In this document: one piece after another, positions 54,694 to 63,133 of the stretch
Layout of the letters: each line of letters starts with the position of its first letter
Numbering within the stretch: the first letter of the stretch is position 1
From: Clostridiales bacterium
GTDB taxonomy: Bacteria > Bacillota > Clostridia > Christensenellales > Aristaeellaceae
DNA: 64,000 nt
Direction: 5' to 3'
Assembly (NCBI GenBank): GCA_004556395.1
Contig: SFHK01000009.1
Coordinates: 1-64,000, forward strand
Made by a program: the position numbers and the translations under genes
The notes under the pieces: generated by a model
Database searches by the model: none
The model's input: the letters and a program-made list of their open reading frames with translations, nothing else
Told to the model about the DNA's origin: nothing

Positions 54694-55746
54694 ATGAAGA
54701 AGATCGTTGCTCTGCTTTTGGTCGTTCTCATGAGCCTCACCTGCTTTGCCATGGCCGAAACCGCGCCGGTAAAGATGGACAAGCTCACCCTCGAATTCGT
54801 TCCCTCCAAGGATGCCGACGTCATCATCACCGGCACCAAGAACCTGCCCGAGCTGCTGCAGGCTGCTCTTCTGGAGCAGGGCTATGACGTAGGCGAGATC
54901 GATATCACCGTCGGTACTTCCTACGAAGCGACCGGCGAAGCCATGGCGGCTGGCGCCATCGACGTCGGCTGGCTGCCCGGCGGCACCTACGCCGTGTACT
55001 CCAAGGATCACGAGGTTTCCGTCATCCTGACCGCGACCCGTGACGGCCTGTCCAACGACAGCACCAACCCCGCCGACTGGAACGGCATCGCCAACAAGAC
55101 CCTGCCCGTGCCGGAGAATCAGGTTGGCTTCTATCGCTCCCTGATCTACGCCACGCCCTCCCCGTACGGCAAGGTGCTGGCTGAGAAGGTCAACAACGGC
55201 GAAGCACTCACCTGGGAAGACCTCGACAAGGCGAGCTGGGCGGTTCTGAAGACCTCTTCCTCCGCCGGCTACATCTACCCCACCATCTGGCTGATGGACA
55301 ACTACGGCAAGAAGATCACCGATCTCACCACTGTCGCCACCCTGTCCGGCTACGGCGAAGCCTTCGCGCAGGCCGCTGCTGAGTCCGTTGACGTCATCGT
55401 GTGCTACGCGGACGGCCGTCGTGACTACGAAGAAGCCTGGAAGCTGCCCGTAACCGAAACCGCGAAGAATAACATCACCGGCTTCGGCCGCACCGGCGAA
55501 ATCTGGGACGAAGTGAACGTCATCGGCGTGACCGGCGGCATCTACAATGATACCGTGTCCATCACCACCGCGAAGCCCGAGATCAACAATCCCCAGTTCA
55601 TCGAGGCGCTGCAGAACGCCCTGATCAACGTGATCAACACCGAAGAGGGGCACGAAATCTTCTCCGTCTACAGCCACACCGGTTACGTGAAGGCCGTGGA
55701 TTCCGATTACGATTTCGCCCGCAAGGCGCTGGAGTACGTTCAGTAA
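54694..55746 (+). CDS. Orphan phosphonate/phosphate-type substrate-binding protein (PhnD-like)
   Basis: The 350-aa secreted protein has a signal peptide ending AMA (about residue 21) with no lipobox at the cleavage site. LTLEFVPSKDADVI, the YEATGEAMAAGAIDVGWLPGGTY block and TSSSAGYIYP (the Ser-rich anion-binding loop) match PhnD/PtxB-type binding proteins for phosphonate, phosphite or phosphate. No permease or ATPase gene follows: a terminator comes directly after the stop. It may serve a transporter encoded elsewhere. The ribosome site is AGGGAGG. Confidence 0.85.
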   Translation: MKKIVALLLVVLMSLTCFAMAETAPVKMDKLTLEFVPSKDADVIITGTKNLPELLQAALLEQGYDVGEIDITVGTSYEATGEAMAAGAIDVGWLPGGTYAVYSKDHEVSVILTATRDGLSNDSTNPADWNGIANKTLPVPENQVGFYRSLIYATPSPYGKVLAEKVNNGEALTWEDLDKASWAVLKTSSSAGYIYPTIWLMDNYGKKITDLTTVATLSGYGEAFAQAAAESVDVIVCYADGRRDYEEAWKLPVTETAKNNITGFGRTGEIWDEVNVIGVTGGIYNDTVSITTAKPEINNPQFIEALQNALINVINTEEGHEIFSVYSHTGYVKAVDSDYDFARKALEYVQ

Positions 55747-55766
55747 TTGAGCTTCTGAATCCATGC

Positions 55767-55803
55767 AAAAACCCGCCGCTTTCCTTCGAAGGCAGCGGGT
55801 TTT
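55767..55803 (+). terminator. Terminator of the PhnD-like gene
   Basis: AAAACCCGC and GCGGGTTTT arms around an inner CCTTCGAAGG fold; works on both strands. Confidence 0.8.
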
Positions 55804-55813
55804 CCATTCGCGT

Positions 55814-55969
55814 TCAGCGTTTCCTCATTCCCTCAACAACGGCCGTCACGGCCACGGCAATCAGCGCCAGATAACCGATCGCGCCCAGGATCTTCAGCGA
55901 AAAGAAAAGATGTCCGATAATTCCAATCAGCGCAACCGCGCACAGCGCGGCGTACACCCATCTGTTCAT
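55814..55969 (-). CDS. 51-aa two-segment membrane protein
   Basis: A short frame on the minus strand starts with ATG at 55969 after AAGGGGGA and encodes two hydrophobic segments (about 4-23 and 25-45) joined by SLKI, with a basic end (MRKR). A TATACT -10-like element lies just upstream. No family is recognised. Small membrane proteins of this type are often missed. It lies downstream of metK on the same strand. Confidence 0.6.
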   Translation of the reverse strand: MNRWVYAALCAVALIGIIGHLFFSLKILGAIGYLALIAVAVTAVVEGMRKR

Positions 55970-56021
55970 TTACAATCCCCCTTTTTCATAGTATACACGC
56001 TTCCGTGGATTGCGTATGCGC

Positions 56022-56057
56022 AAGCGCCCGCTGCCGCAATGGCCGACGGGCGCTTTT
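56022..56057. terminator. Hairpin after metK
   Basis: AAGCGCCCG and CGGGCGCTTTT arms. The T run is better on the plus strand; on the minus strand it may still end metK transcripts. Confidence 0.5.
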
Positions 56058-56067
56058 GTATTCACGC

Positions 56068-57231
56068 TCAGGCGTTCTTGAGCTTGTCCACGCAGTCCAG
56101 CTTTTCCCACGTGAGATCGAGATCGTCGCGGCCAAAGTGACCATACGTCGCAACCTTCTGATAAATCGGACGTCGCAGGTCAAGGCGCTCGATAATGGCA
56201 GCCGGACGGAAATCGAAGGTCTTTTCGATCAGCGCCGCCAGCTCCTCGTCGCTCTTAACGCCCGTGCCGAACGTGTCCACCATGATAGACACCGGGTGCG
56301 CCACGCCGATGGCATACGCCAGCTGAATCTCGCACTTCTTCGCAAGACCCGCCGCGACGAGGTTCTTCGCCGCGTGACGCGCCGCGTACGCCGCGCTTCT
56401 GTCCACCTTCGTGGGATCCTTGCCGGAGAACGCTCCGCCGCCGTGACGGCCCATGCCGCCGTAGGTGTCAACGATGAGCTTACGTCCGGTCAGGCCGCTG
56501 TCGCCCTGCGGGCCGCCGACGACGAAGCGTCCGGTCGGATTGATCAGGAAGCGGGTATTTTCGTCGATCAGCTCGGCGGGAATGACCTTCTTGATCACGA
56601 GCTCGATCATGTCCTTCTCAATCTGCTCATGCGTGACATCGGGCGCATGCTGGGTGGACAGAACCACAGTGTCCACGCGCACGGGCTTGTCGCCGTCGTA
56701 TTCAACGGTCACCTGCGCCTTGCCGTCGGGACGCATGTAATTCACAAGACCGCTCTTGCGCACCTCCGCCATGCGGCGCGTGATGCGATGCGCCAGCGCG
56801 ATGGGCATGGGCATGTACTCGGGCGTTTCGTCGCAGGCATAGCCGAACATCATGCCCTGATCGCCCGCGCCAGTTTCCATGGCGTTGCTCTCGCGCCCTT
56901 CCAGCGCGTTGTTCACGCCCATGGCGATGTCCGGGCTCTGCTCGTCCACGCACACCAGAACGGCGCAGGAGGAGCCGTCAAAGCCGTATTTCGCGCGGTC
57001 GTAGCCGATTTCAAGCACCTTGCGGCGCGCGATGCCGGCAATGTCCACGAAGCAGCTCGTGCTGATTTCGCCCATGACCATGATCTGACCGGTGGTCACC
57101 GTGCATTCGCACGCCACGTGCGCCGTCGGATCCTTCTCAAGGATCGCGTCGAGCACCGCGTCGGAGATCTGATCGCAGATTTTATCGGGATGTCCTTCGG
57201 TTACGGATTCAGAGGAGAACAGTTTACGCAT
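56068..57231 (-). CDS. metK: S-adenosylmethionine synthetase
   Basis: The 387-aa enzyme makes SAM from methionine and ATP. EGHPDKICDQISDAVLD, GAGDQGMMFGYA and GGGAFSGKDPTKVDRSAAY are the conserved substrate, adenine and P-loop-like motifs. Full length for the family. A SAM-I riboswitch in the leader gives feedback control. Start ATG at 57231 with GAAAGGAAAG upstream. Confidence 0.98.
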   Translation of the reverse strand: MRKLFSSESVTEGHPDKICDQISDAVLDAILEKDPTAHVACECTVTTGQIMVMGEISTSCFVDIAGIARRKVLEIGYDRAKYGFDGSSCAVLVCVDEQSPDIAMGVNNALEGRESNAMETGAGDQGMMFGYACDETPEYMPMPIALAHRITRRMAEVRKSGLVNYMRPDGKAQVTVEYDGDKPVRVDTVVLSTQHAPDVTHEQIEKDMIELVIKKVIPAELIDENTRFLINPTGRFVVGGPQGDSGLTGRKLIVDTYGGMGRHGGGAFSGKDPTKVDRSAAYAARHAAKNLVAAGLAKKCEIQLAYAIGVAHPVSIMVDTFGTGVKSDEELAALIEKTFDFRPAAIIERLDLRRPIYQKVATYGHFGRDDLDLTWEKLDCVDKLKNA

Positions 57232-57267
57232 GTCTTCTTTCCTTTCAGCGCCCTACGGCGCGCACAA

Positions 57268-57428
57268 TGTAAAACGAACTCGCCATTCACACAGCGAGTC
57301 CGCAAACAAAAGCTTCTGTTTTCGCGCCCGCCTCATCTTCCGGCGCAAGCGCCGCGGGAATTGGCACCGGATTCTCACCGGTTGCCGGGTTTCATCGGGC
57401 CCGTCCCTCAACCACTCTGGATAAGGCA
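57268..57428 (-). ncRNA. SAM-I (S-box) riboswitch of metK
   Basis: On the minus strand the aptamer starts with CTTATCCAGAG, has GGGCCCGATGAAACCCGGCAA, then GGTGCCAATTCC and GAAGATGAGG, all S-box core elements (about 57335-57428). The expression platform ends in ACTCGC/GCGAGT followed by TCGTTTT (57271-57299). SAM binding ends transcription before metK. Confidence 0.96.
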
Positions 57429-57445
57429 AATCCATTCGATTGTCT

Positions 57446-57474
57446 ATTATAAGCGGGCCTTTCGCGCCATACAA
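57446..57474 (-). promoter_or_regulatory. metK promoter
   Basis: TTGTAT and TATAAT 17 bases apart on the minus strand, just before the S-box aptamer. Confidence 0.65.
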
Positions 57475-57497
57475 GCATTTTTCTGTAAATTCACGTT

Positions 57498-59153
57498 CTA
57501 CTGTTCTACAGTTATACCCTCCGGCGCGTCGATCTTCACGCGCACGCTTCCGTCCGGCTGGCGTTCCGCTTCGACCCGAAGCAATCCCTTCGGCGTGGGC
57601 ACGGTTCCCTTCGCATAGCGGAGACCGCCCAGCTGCGGACGAGCGCGCACACGCTCGAAGCCCGGCTCCAGCGGCTTCACGCCCAGCACATAGCGGAGCA
57701 GGAACGTCGCCGGGCCGCTCGACCAGCCGTGGCACAGGCTGTGCCGGAAACCCTTGTAGCAATACGCGCCGAAATCGCCGTGAATATCCTTCTTGCCCTC
57801 GGGCACGATCTCGTCGATCGGCGCGGCGTTTTGCATCCAGTCGACCGAGAAATCCTCCCAGAACGTCGTCGCGCCCATTTGAAGCATGCCGCCCCAGAAC
57901 GCGCGCATATCGTCCAGCGCGCCCTGCACGTCGCCGTCCAGCGCCCGCGCTTCCATGATATAGCCGCCCATGAAGCAGGAATAGCCCCGCGCCCCATCCT
58001 TCGCCAGCCGTTCGGAGTTGATCGCATGCGCGTCCGCCGTGCCTGCGATGGACAGAATCGCCGCCGCGGCCTTGCTCCCGGAGGGCTCCGTGCCGTGCTT
58101 CTGCATGCGCCGTGCCGTCTCCGCGCAGGTTTCCGACAGCGCCTTCTCGCCGAGCACGGCCAGCATGCGCGCCGCGTCGTCCAGCGCCAGCTTCAAAAGC
58201 CCCTGCATGCCCTCGTGCGAAGCCGCCTTGTCCTCGCTGGTCGGCCAGTCGAGGAACTTCCCGGGCATCTGCTCACAGCCCGTCTCGTCTACCAAGTTCA
58301 CCAGCCTCCGCGCCAGCGCCGTCAGGTATTCCCGCTGCTTTTTGAGATAGGTTTCGTCGGCGGTATACAGATACCAGTCGTGATTGACGATTACCCACCA
58401 CAGCGAGTAGCTCGGCATGTTGTTCATCCACCCGGTCACCGGCGTGTGCGACTTCAGGAAATCGAGGGACTTCGTGACCACATCCTGGCCGCCGAACAGA
58501 TTCAGGATCGTCAGCACCTCGGTGTGCATATCGCCCATCCATACAAGGCGGTCGCGCTTGATGCCGTCCCACAGGTAGTTCTGCATGCACAGATGCGTGG
58601 TTCGCGCCGCGGTTTCAAAGATGCGGTTCACAAGCGCGTCGTCGCATTCAAAGCTGCCCAGCCGCGCAAGGTCTCTTTCAATCCGCACGCCCTGCACCGC
58701 GTGCAGCTGCAAACAGCCCTCGTCTTCCAGCTCGATATACGCAAAGCGGAAGCCGGACTCGTTGCTCTCGCGCGTGCTCAGCGCGCCCAGCGCGTACACG
58801 CGGTCGCGCTCGGCGTGGTCGTTGCACGCGCCCTTCCAGCCCAGCGGAGCCAACGCCTCGGACGCCGACTCGCCGAAGCGCACGCGCACGTTCACCGTCT
58901 GAACGGCTCCGTTCACCAGTTCCGTGGTGATGCGCAGCGTACCGTGAAACTCCGCGCCGAAGTCGAGCAGCACAGCGGCATGCGCGTCCGCCCGGCTCAT
59001 GAGCGTACAGCCGTCGTAGTGCCCCAGATACGCCTCACCCTGCTTATCTTCCAGCAGCGCCTGCGCGTTTTCCACGTTTCCCCACGTCTTCACCACGCGC
59101 ACGGGCAGAATTCGCCTGCGAACGCGTTCGTCATTCTCGGTTGCGTATCTCAT
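57498..59153 (-). CDS. Alpha-L-rhamnosidase-like glycoside hydrolase (GH78)
   Basis: The 551-aa protein has an N-terminal beta domain (1-150) and an (alpha/alpha)6 barrel with DGIKRDRLVWMGDMHTE around residue 210, whose Asp/Glu residues match the GH78 active site, plus SSGPATFLLRYVLG near 495 and a C-terminal beta domain. No signal peptide is seen, so it works in the cytoplasm. It removes terminal rhamnose from plant oligosaccharides in known members. Start at 59153: GGAGG lies six bases upstream, while two earlier ATGs have no usable spacing. Confidence 0.8.
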   Translation of the reverse strand: MRYATENDERVRRRILPVRVVKTWGNVENAQALLEDKQGEAYLGHYDGCTLMSRADAHAAVLLDFGAEFHGTLRITTELVNGAVQTVNVRVRFGESASEALAPLGWKGACNDHAERDRVYALGALSTRESNESGFRFAYIELEDEGCLQLHAVQGVRIERDLARLGSFECDDALVNRIFETAARTTHLCMQNYLWDGIKRDRLVWMGDMHTEVLTILNLFGGQDVVTKSLDFLKSHTPVTGWMNNMPSYSLWWVIVNHDWYLYTADETYLKKQREYLTALARRLVNLVDETGCEQMPGKFLDWPTSEDKAASHEGMQGLLKLALDDAARMLAVLGEKALSETCAETARRMQKHGTEPSGSKAAAAILSIAGTADAHAINSERLAKDGARGYSCFMGGYIMEARALDGDVQGALDDMRAFWGGMLQMGATTFWEDFSVDWMQNAAPIDEIVPEGKKDIHGDFGAYCYKGFRHSLCHGWSSGPATFLLRYVLGVKPLEPGFERVRARPQLGGLRYAKGTVPTPKGLLRVEAERQPDGSVRVKIDAPEGITVEQ

Positions 59154-59281
59154 ATTCATCCTCCACAATGATGATTTTCGCCATTTCGCCTTTGGGACAG
59201 AATTTCCCGCTATGCAAATTCATCCCCTTCGTGTATAATACCAGTGCATTCCCTTAATGTCAATCGCAAGGAGGGCTATTC

Positions 59282-61516
59282 TTGAATCTTTCTCTGAACG
59301 GCGAATGGGCGCTTCGCGGACGCTCGCCGCAGGGCGAAACGCTTTCCCTCACGGCGCAGGTGCCCGGCAACGTGGAGCTGGATCTTTTCCGCGCCGAAAT
59401 CGAGCCCGACCCGTATTACGGCGCATACGAATACCTTTATAAGCCCTATGAATACTGGGACTGGACGTTTGAAAAGACGATTTTCGTGCCCGAAGCCTTT
59501 GCCGCGCGCCCGGCGCGCCTCTGCTTTGAGGGGCTGAACTGCATCGCCGACGTGTTTGTGAACGGCGAAAAGATCGGCCATTCGGAAAACGCGCTCATTC
59601 CGCACGTCTTCCCCTGCGGAAGCGCCCTGCGCCCGGGCAGTGAAAACGTCGTTCGCGTCGAAATCCATTCGGCGCTTCTGCATGCCGCGCGGCAGGATTT
59701 CCCCGTTCATGCCTGCGGCGGCGAGCGCAGCGACGAATACGTTCGCCTGCGCATGCCCCCGCATTCCTTCGGCTGGGACATCACGCCCCGCTTCCCGTCG
59801 GCCGGCATGTGGCGCGGCGTGACGCTGGAAATCGTGCCGAAAACGGAGCTTACGCAGACCTATTACGTCACCCGCAGCGTCAATGAGCGCCGCGCAGAGG
59901 TTCTGTTTAAATACCGCTTCCGCACCGAGGAAACGAATTTCCGCGGCATGCGCGTGCGCATCTATCTGGATGGCCAGATGGTCGCGGACGACCCCGTGCG
60001 CTTTGTGAGCGGAGAAGGCAGCTTCGCCGTTTCGAACCCGCGCCTGTGGTGGCCTCGCGGCTATGGCGAGGCCAATCTGTACGAGGTGCGCATGGAGCTT
60101 CTGAAGGACGGCGAGGTGGTTTCCTCCCGCAGCGAACGAATCGGCCTGCGCACGGTGGACATTCGCCACAAAATGGCGCCGGGCGACGAGGGCGAGTTCC
60201 TGATCACGGTAAACGGCTGTCCCATCCTCGCCAAGGGCTCAAACTGGGTGCCGATGGACGCGTTCCACAGCCGGGACGCGGAGCGCTACGATCGTGCCGT
60301 AGAACTGTTTGCGGAAGCCGGCTGCAACATCATGCGCCTGTGGGGAGGCAACGTGTATGAGGATCACCGCCTGTTCGACCTGTGCGACGAAAAAGGCATC
60401 ATGGTCTGGCACGATTTCTGCATGGCCTGCGCGCTGTATCCGCAGTCGCCGGACTTCCTGCAGCTGATGTATGAGGAAGCATCCGTCATCATTCGCCGCC
60501 TGCGCAACCACGCGAGCATCATCCTCTGGGCGGGCGACAACGAGGTTGACGCGGCCTACACGTGGCACGGTATCTCGCCCGCCGAAAACCGCTACAACGC
60601 CGTCACCCGCGAAGCGCTCCCCTGCGCCGTTCGCGAAAACGACCCGCACCGCCTGTTCCTGCCGTCCTCGCCGTATATCGACGGCGGCGTCGCGCCGCAT
60701 CTGGTGCCCGAGCAGCATAACTGGGGCCCGCGCGCGTACTTCAAGGACGACTTCTACAAGCAGAACCCGGCGCATTTCGTCTCCGAATGCGGCTATCACG
60801 GCTGCCCCGCGCCCGAATCGCTGAAGAAGTTCATTCCGGAAGCCGAGCTGTGGCCGATGCGCATGGACGGCGCGTGGGCGGCGCACAACAGCGATTACCT
60901 GCTGGAGGGCTTCCGCCGCGGCTACGACCGCAACGAGCTGATGGCCAATCAGGTTCGCATTCTGTTCGGCTCCGTGCCCGACACGCTGGACGAATTCGCG
61001 CTGCTTTCGCAGATCACGCAGGCGGAGGCGTTCAAGTTCTTCATTGAAAACACGCGCATTCGCAAATGGCGGCGCACCGGCATCATCTGGTGGAACATGA
61101 TCGACTGCTGGCCGCAGATTTCGGACGCCGTCGTCGACTGGTATTACACGAAGAAGCTGGCGTTTGACGTGATCGCGCGCATTCAGGTGCCGGTATGCGT
61201 GATGCTGGACGAGCTTGAGGCGTGGTCGCACCGCGTCATCCTCGGAAACGACAGCCGCGAGGGCGGCACGGTTCAGTACCGCCTGATCGACGCGGACACG
61301 AACGAAGTCCTGCTTGAGGGCGAGCGCGAATCACCCGCCAACGAGAATATCGAGCTGGGCGAAATTCGCGTCTTCGCCGGACAGCAGCGCATGATTCTCA
61401 TCGAGTGGGCGTACGGCGGCAAGCGCTATACCAACCACTACATGACCGGCTTCCCCTCCTTCCGCGCGGAGGACGCCCGCCGGTGGTACGCGCGGCTGAA
61501 GGAATGGAGTAAATAA
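59282..61516 (+). CDS. GH2 beta-mannosidase-like glycoside hydrolase
   Basis: The 744-aa protein has the GH2 sugar-binding domain (1-165; DVFVNGEKIG), Ig-like domain, and TIM barrel with KGSNWVPMD, MRLWGGNVYE, LWAGDNEVD (acid/base Glu) and FVSECGYHG (nucleophile Glu). These motifs are those of beta-mannosidases (ManA/MANBA group). No signal peptide. The start is TTG at 59282 with AAGGAGGG upstream; no nearby ATG fits. The P1 peptidase gene follows after one base. Confidence 0.88.
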   Translation: MNLSLNGEWALRGRSPQGETLSLTAQVPGNVELDLFRAEIEPDPYYGAYEYLYKPYEYWDWTFEKTIFVPEAFAARPARLCFEGLNCIADVFVNGEKIGHSENALIPHVFPCGSALRPGSENVVRVEIHSALLHAARQDFPVHACGGERSDEYVRLRMPPHSFGWDITPRFPSAGMWRGVTLEIVPKTELTQTYYVTRSVNERRAEVLFKYRFRTEETNFRGMRVRIYLDGQMVADDPVRFVSGEGSFAVSNPRLWWPRGYGEANLYEVRMELLKDGEVVSSRSERIGLRTVDIRHKMAPGDEGEFLITVNGCPILAKGSNWVPMDAFHSRDAERYDRAVELFAEAGCNIMRLWGGNVYEDHRLFDLCDEKGIMVWHDFCMACALYPQSPDFLQLMYEEASVIIRRLRNHASIILWAGDNEVDAAYTWHGISPAENRYNAVTREALPCAVRENDPHRLFLPSSPYIDGGVAPHLVPEQHNWGPRAYFKDDFYKQNPAHFVSECGYHGCPAPESLKKFIPEAELWPMRMDGAWAAHNSDYLLEGFRRGYDRNELMANQVRILFGSVPDTLDEFALLSQITQAEAFKFFIENTRIRKWRRTGIIWWNMIDCWPQISDAVVDWYYTKKLAFDVIARIQVPVCVMLDELEAWSHRVILGNDSREGGTVQYRLIDADTNEVLLEGERESPANENIELGEIRVFAGQQRMILIEWAYGGKRYTNHYMTGFPSFRAEDARRWYARLKEWSK

Positions 61517-61517
61517 G

Positions 61518-62558
61518 ATGAAAGCACGCGACATCGGACTCACCATCGGCCGCCTGCCCTCGGGCGCGCTCGACAACCTTGCCGACGTGCCCGGCGTGCG
61601 CGTCGGGCATGCCACAATCGACAACGCGCGCCACAAAACCGGCGTAACCGTCGTGCTTCCCTGCGCGGAAAACCCGTTTACAAACAAATCCGTCGCCGCG
61701 TCCTTCGTGCTGAACGGCTTCGGGAAAACGCTGGGGCTGGTGCAGGTCGACGAGCTGGGCACGCTGGAAACGCCCATTGCGCTGACGAACACACTGAACG
61801 TCGGCATCGTGCACGACGCGCTGGTGGAATACACCTTGCGCCGCTGTGAAGCCGAGGGAATCGCCGTCACGTCGCTCAACCCCGTCGTATGCGAATGCAA
61901 CGACGCGTCGCTCAACGACATTCGCGAGCGCGCCGTGACCCGCGAGCACGTGTTCGCCGCCATCGAAGCCGCCCGCGCGGATTTCGCCGAGGGCGGCGTG
62001 GGCTGCGGCAAGGGAACCACCTGCCACGGCCTGAAGGGCGGCGTAGGCTCCGCCTCACGCGTTCTTGAAATCGAGAGCGAGCGCTTCACGCTCGGCGTGC
62101 TCGCGCAGACAAACCACGGCAGCCTTGCCGACCTGCAAATCGGCGGGCATCCCGTCGGCCTTGAAATCGACCGGCGCATCCGCGAGGACGCGCCGGACAA
62201 GGGAAGCTGCATCGTCATCGTCGCCACCGACCTGCCCGTTTCCAGCCGCCAGCTTCGGCGCATCGTCAAGCGCGCGGGCGCAGGCCTTGCCCGCTGCGGC
62301 TCCATCTGGGGACACGGCAGCGGCGACGTATTCGTCGGCTTCTCCACAGCCAACCGCATCCCCGCCGACGCGCCCGCGATTCAGACCATGCGCATCCTGC
62401 GCGAAGAATGGCTCGAGCTCGCCTTCCGCGCCTGCGCGGAAGCCACCGAGGAAGCCGTCGTCAACTCGCTCCTCTCCGCCGATACCACCACCGGCTACTC
62501 CGGAAAGGTGCGCCGTAGTCTACGCGAATTCCTGCCGGACGCGCTGCGTGCGAAATGA
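61518..62558 (+). CDS. P1 family peptidase (DmpA/BapA-type aminopeptidase)
   Basis: The 346-aa precursor of an N-terminal-nucleophile hydrolase. DVPGVRVGHATI, GVGCGKGTTCHGLKGGVGSASR and GSIWGHGSGDVFVGF fit family S58; the Ser of GHGSGD would be the nucleophile freed by self-cleavage into alpha and beta chains. GHGSGD replaces the usual GNGSGD. Members cut N-terminal L- or D-residues or beta-amino peptides. It is co-transcribed with the GH2 gene. Confidence 0.88.
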   Translation: MKARDIGLTIGRLPSGALDNLADVPGVRVGHATIDNARHKTGVTVVLPCAENPFTNKSVAASFVLNGFGKTLGLVQVDELGTLETPIALTNTLNVGIVHDALVEYTLRRCEAEGIAVTSLNPVVCECNDASLNDIRERAVTREHVFAAIEAARADFAEGGVGCGKGTTCHGLKGGVGSASRVLEIESERFTLGVLAQTNHGSLADLQIGGHPVGLEIDRRIREDAPDKGSCIVIVATDLPVSSRQLRRIVKRAGAGLARCGSIWGHGSGDVFVGFSTANRIPADAPAIQTMRILREEWLELAFRACAEATEEAVVNSLLSADTTTGYSGKVRRSLREFLPDALRAK

Positions 62559-62608
62559 ACGATCGAGTATGACGCTCCCAAAATCGAGATCCGACCTCTC
62601 GCATAAGC

Positions 62609-62668
62609 GCAAGGACTCGCAGCCGTCATGGATATGGAAGTATCCTGCCGCTGCGAGTCTTTCATTTT
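62609..62668 (+). terminator. Terminator after the P1 peptidase
   Basis: GACTCGCAGC (62614-62623) pairs with GCTGCGAGTC (62650-62659), with an inner GGATA/TATCC stem, followed by TTTCATTTT. Confidence 0.75.
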
Positions 62669-62696
62669 ACAGTCTTCAACCGGCAAAAATTCGTCG

Positions 62697-62725
62697 TTGA
62701 CAGCCGAAACACACCGTGATATAAT
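62697..62725 (+). promoter_or_regulatory. Promoter of antitoxin RNA
   Basis: Perfect TTGACA and TATAAT 17 bases apart on the plus strand, with no conventional gene following. Confidence 0.8.
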
Positions 62726-62731
62726 AACGGC

Positions 62732-62822
62732 AGGAAGGGATGACGCTTGTGGATTGGCTTCTCCCTCCGTTATGATGAGGAGCCGCCTACCAGTTAGCGC
62801 TGGATGGCGGCTTTAACTTTAC
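62732..62822 (+). ncRNA. Putative antisense antitoxin RNA (type I)
   Basis: An RNA of about 90 bases is predicted from the consensus promoter to a hairpin AGCCGCC/GGCGGCT (62781-62812) with TTTAACTTT. It ends against the toxin stop codon and overlaps the toxin transcript tail, the tail-to-tail layout of TxpA/RatA. Its 5' end contains an 11-codon frame (or 8 codons from a GTG) that is unlikely to matter. Confidence 0.65.
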
Positions 62823-62902
62823 TACTTATGGTTTCCGATGTGAATCGTAAAAGCCACAGTGATAATCATGAGAACAATCGCGAGAATTTCGTAATCGGTC
62901 AC
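62822..62902 (-). CDS. Putative holin-like type I toxin, 26 aa
   Basis: GTG at 62902 starts a 26-residue peptide: a polar TDYE head, a hydrophobic segment (about 5-20, ILAIVLMIITVAFTI) and a His/Lys tail. This is the plan of the putative holin-like toxins (Hol-Tox; M-x-x-[YF]-E-x-L...). GGGAGG lies eight bases upstream; an ATG at 62908 is too close to it. A perfect CCTCCC/GGGAGG hairpin (62911-62929) hides the ribosome site, as in other type I toxin mRNAs. Its own promoter is at 62987-63015. Confidence 0.72.
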   Translation of the reverse strand: MTDYEILAIVLMIITVAFTIHIGNHK

Positions 62903-62910
62903 GACCATCA

Positions 62911-62929
62911 CCTCCCTTTGTATGGGAGG
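62911..62929 (-). promoter_or_regulatory. Ribosome-site-sequestering hairpin of toxin mRNA
   Basis: CCTCCC-ATACAAA-GGGAGG on the minus strand pairs the whole ribosome site in a 6-bp GC-rich stem. Confidence 0.7.
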
Positions 62930-62986
62930 GGTAAAAGCCAAGCGCCATCTGTTTCCTTCCTGCCGGGAACACGAGGTTCCATCGCT

Positions 62987-63015
62987 ATTATATCACAACG
63001 GTATGTGTGCGTCAA
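62987..63015 (-). promoter_or_regulatory. Toxin promoter
   Basis: TTGACG and TATAAT 17 bases apart on the minus strand. The leader to the start codon would be about 75 bases. Confidence 0.75.
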
Positions 63016-63073
63016 ATTATGTTTTGCTATAGTGCCTGTCATGCATGCCGAGCAGCATTTTTAGCGGTGTATG

Positions 63074-63124
63074 CAAAAAAAACGACGCTGTATCCCGGAC
63101 AAAACCGGAACAGCGTCGTTTTCT
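63074..63124. terminator. Bidirectional terminator after the second Gfo/Idh/MocA gene
   Basis: AAAACGACGCTGT pairs with ACAGCGTCGTTTT around CCGG-containing loop sequence. Confidence 0.85.
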
Positions 63125-63133
63125 CTTTCTTGC

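Noticed and set aside
62743..62778. 11-codon frame at the 5' end of the antitoxin RNA
   Set aside because: The ATG directly touches the ribosome site, the peptide has no features, and the RNA is better explained as antisense.
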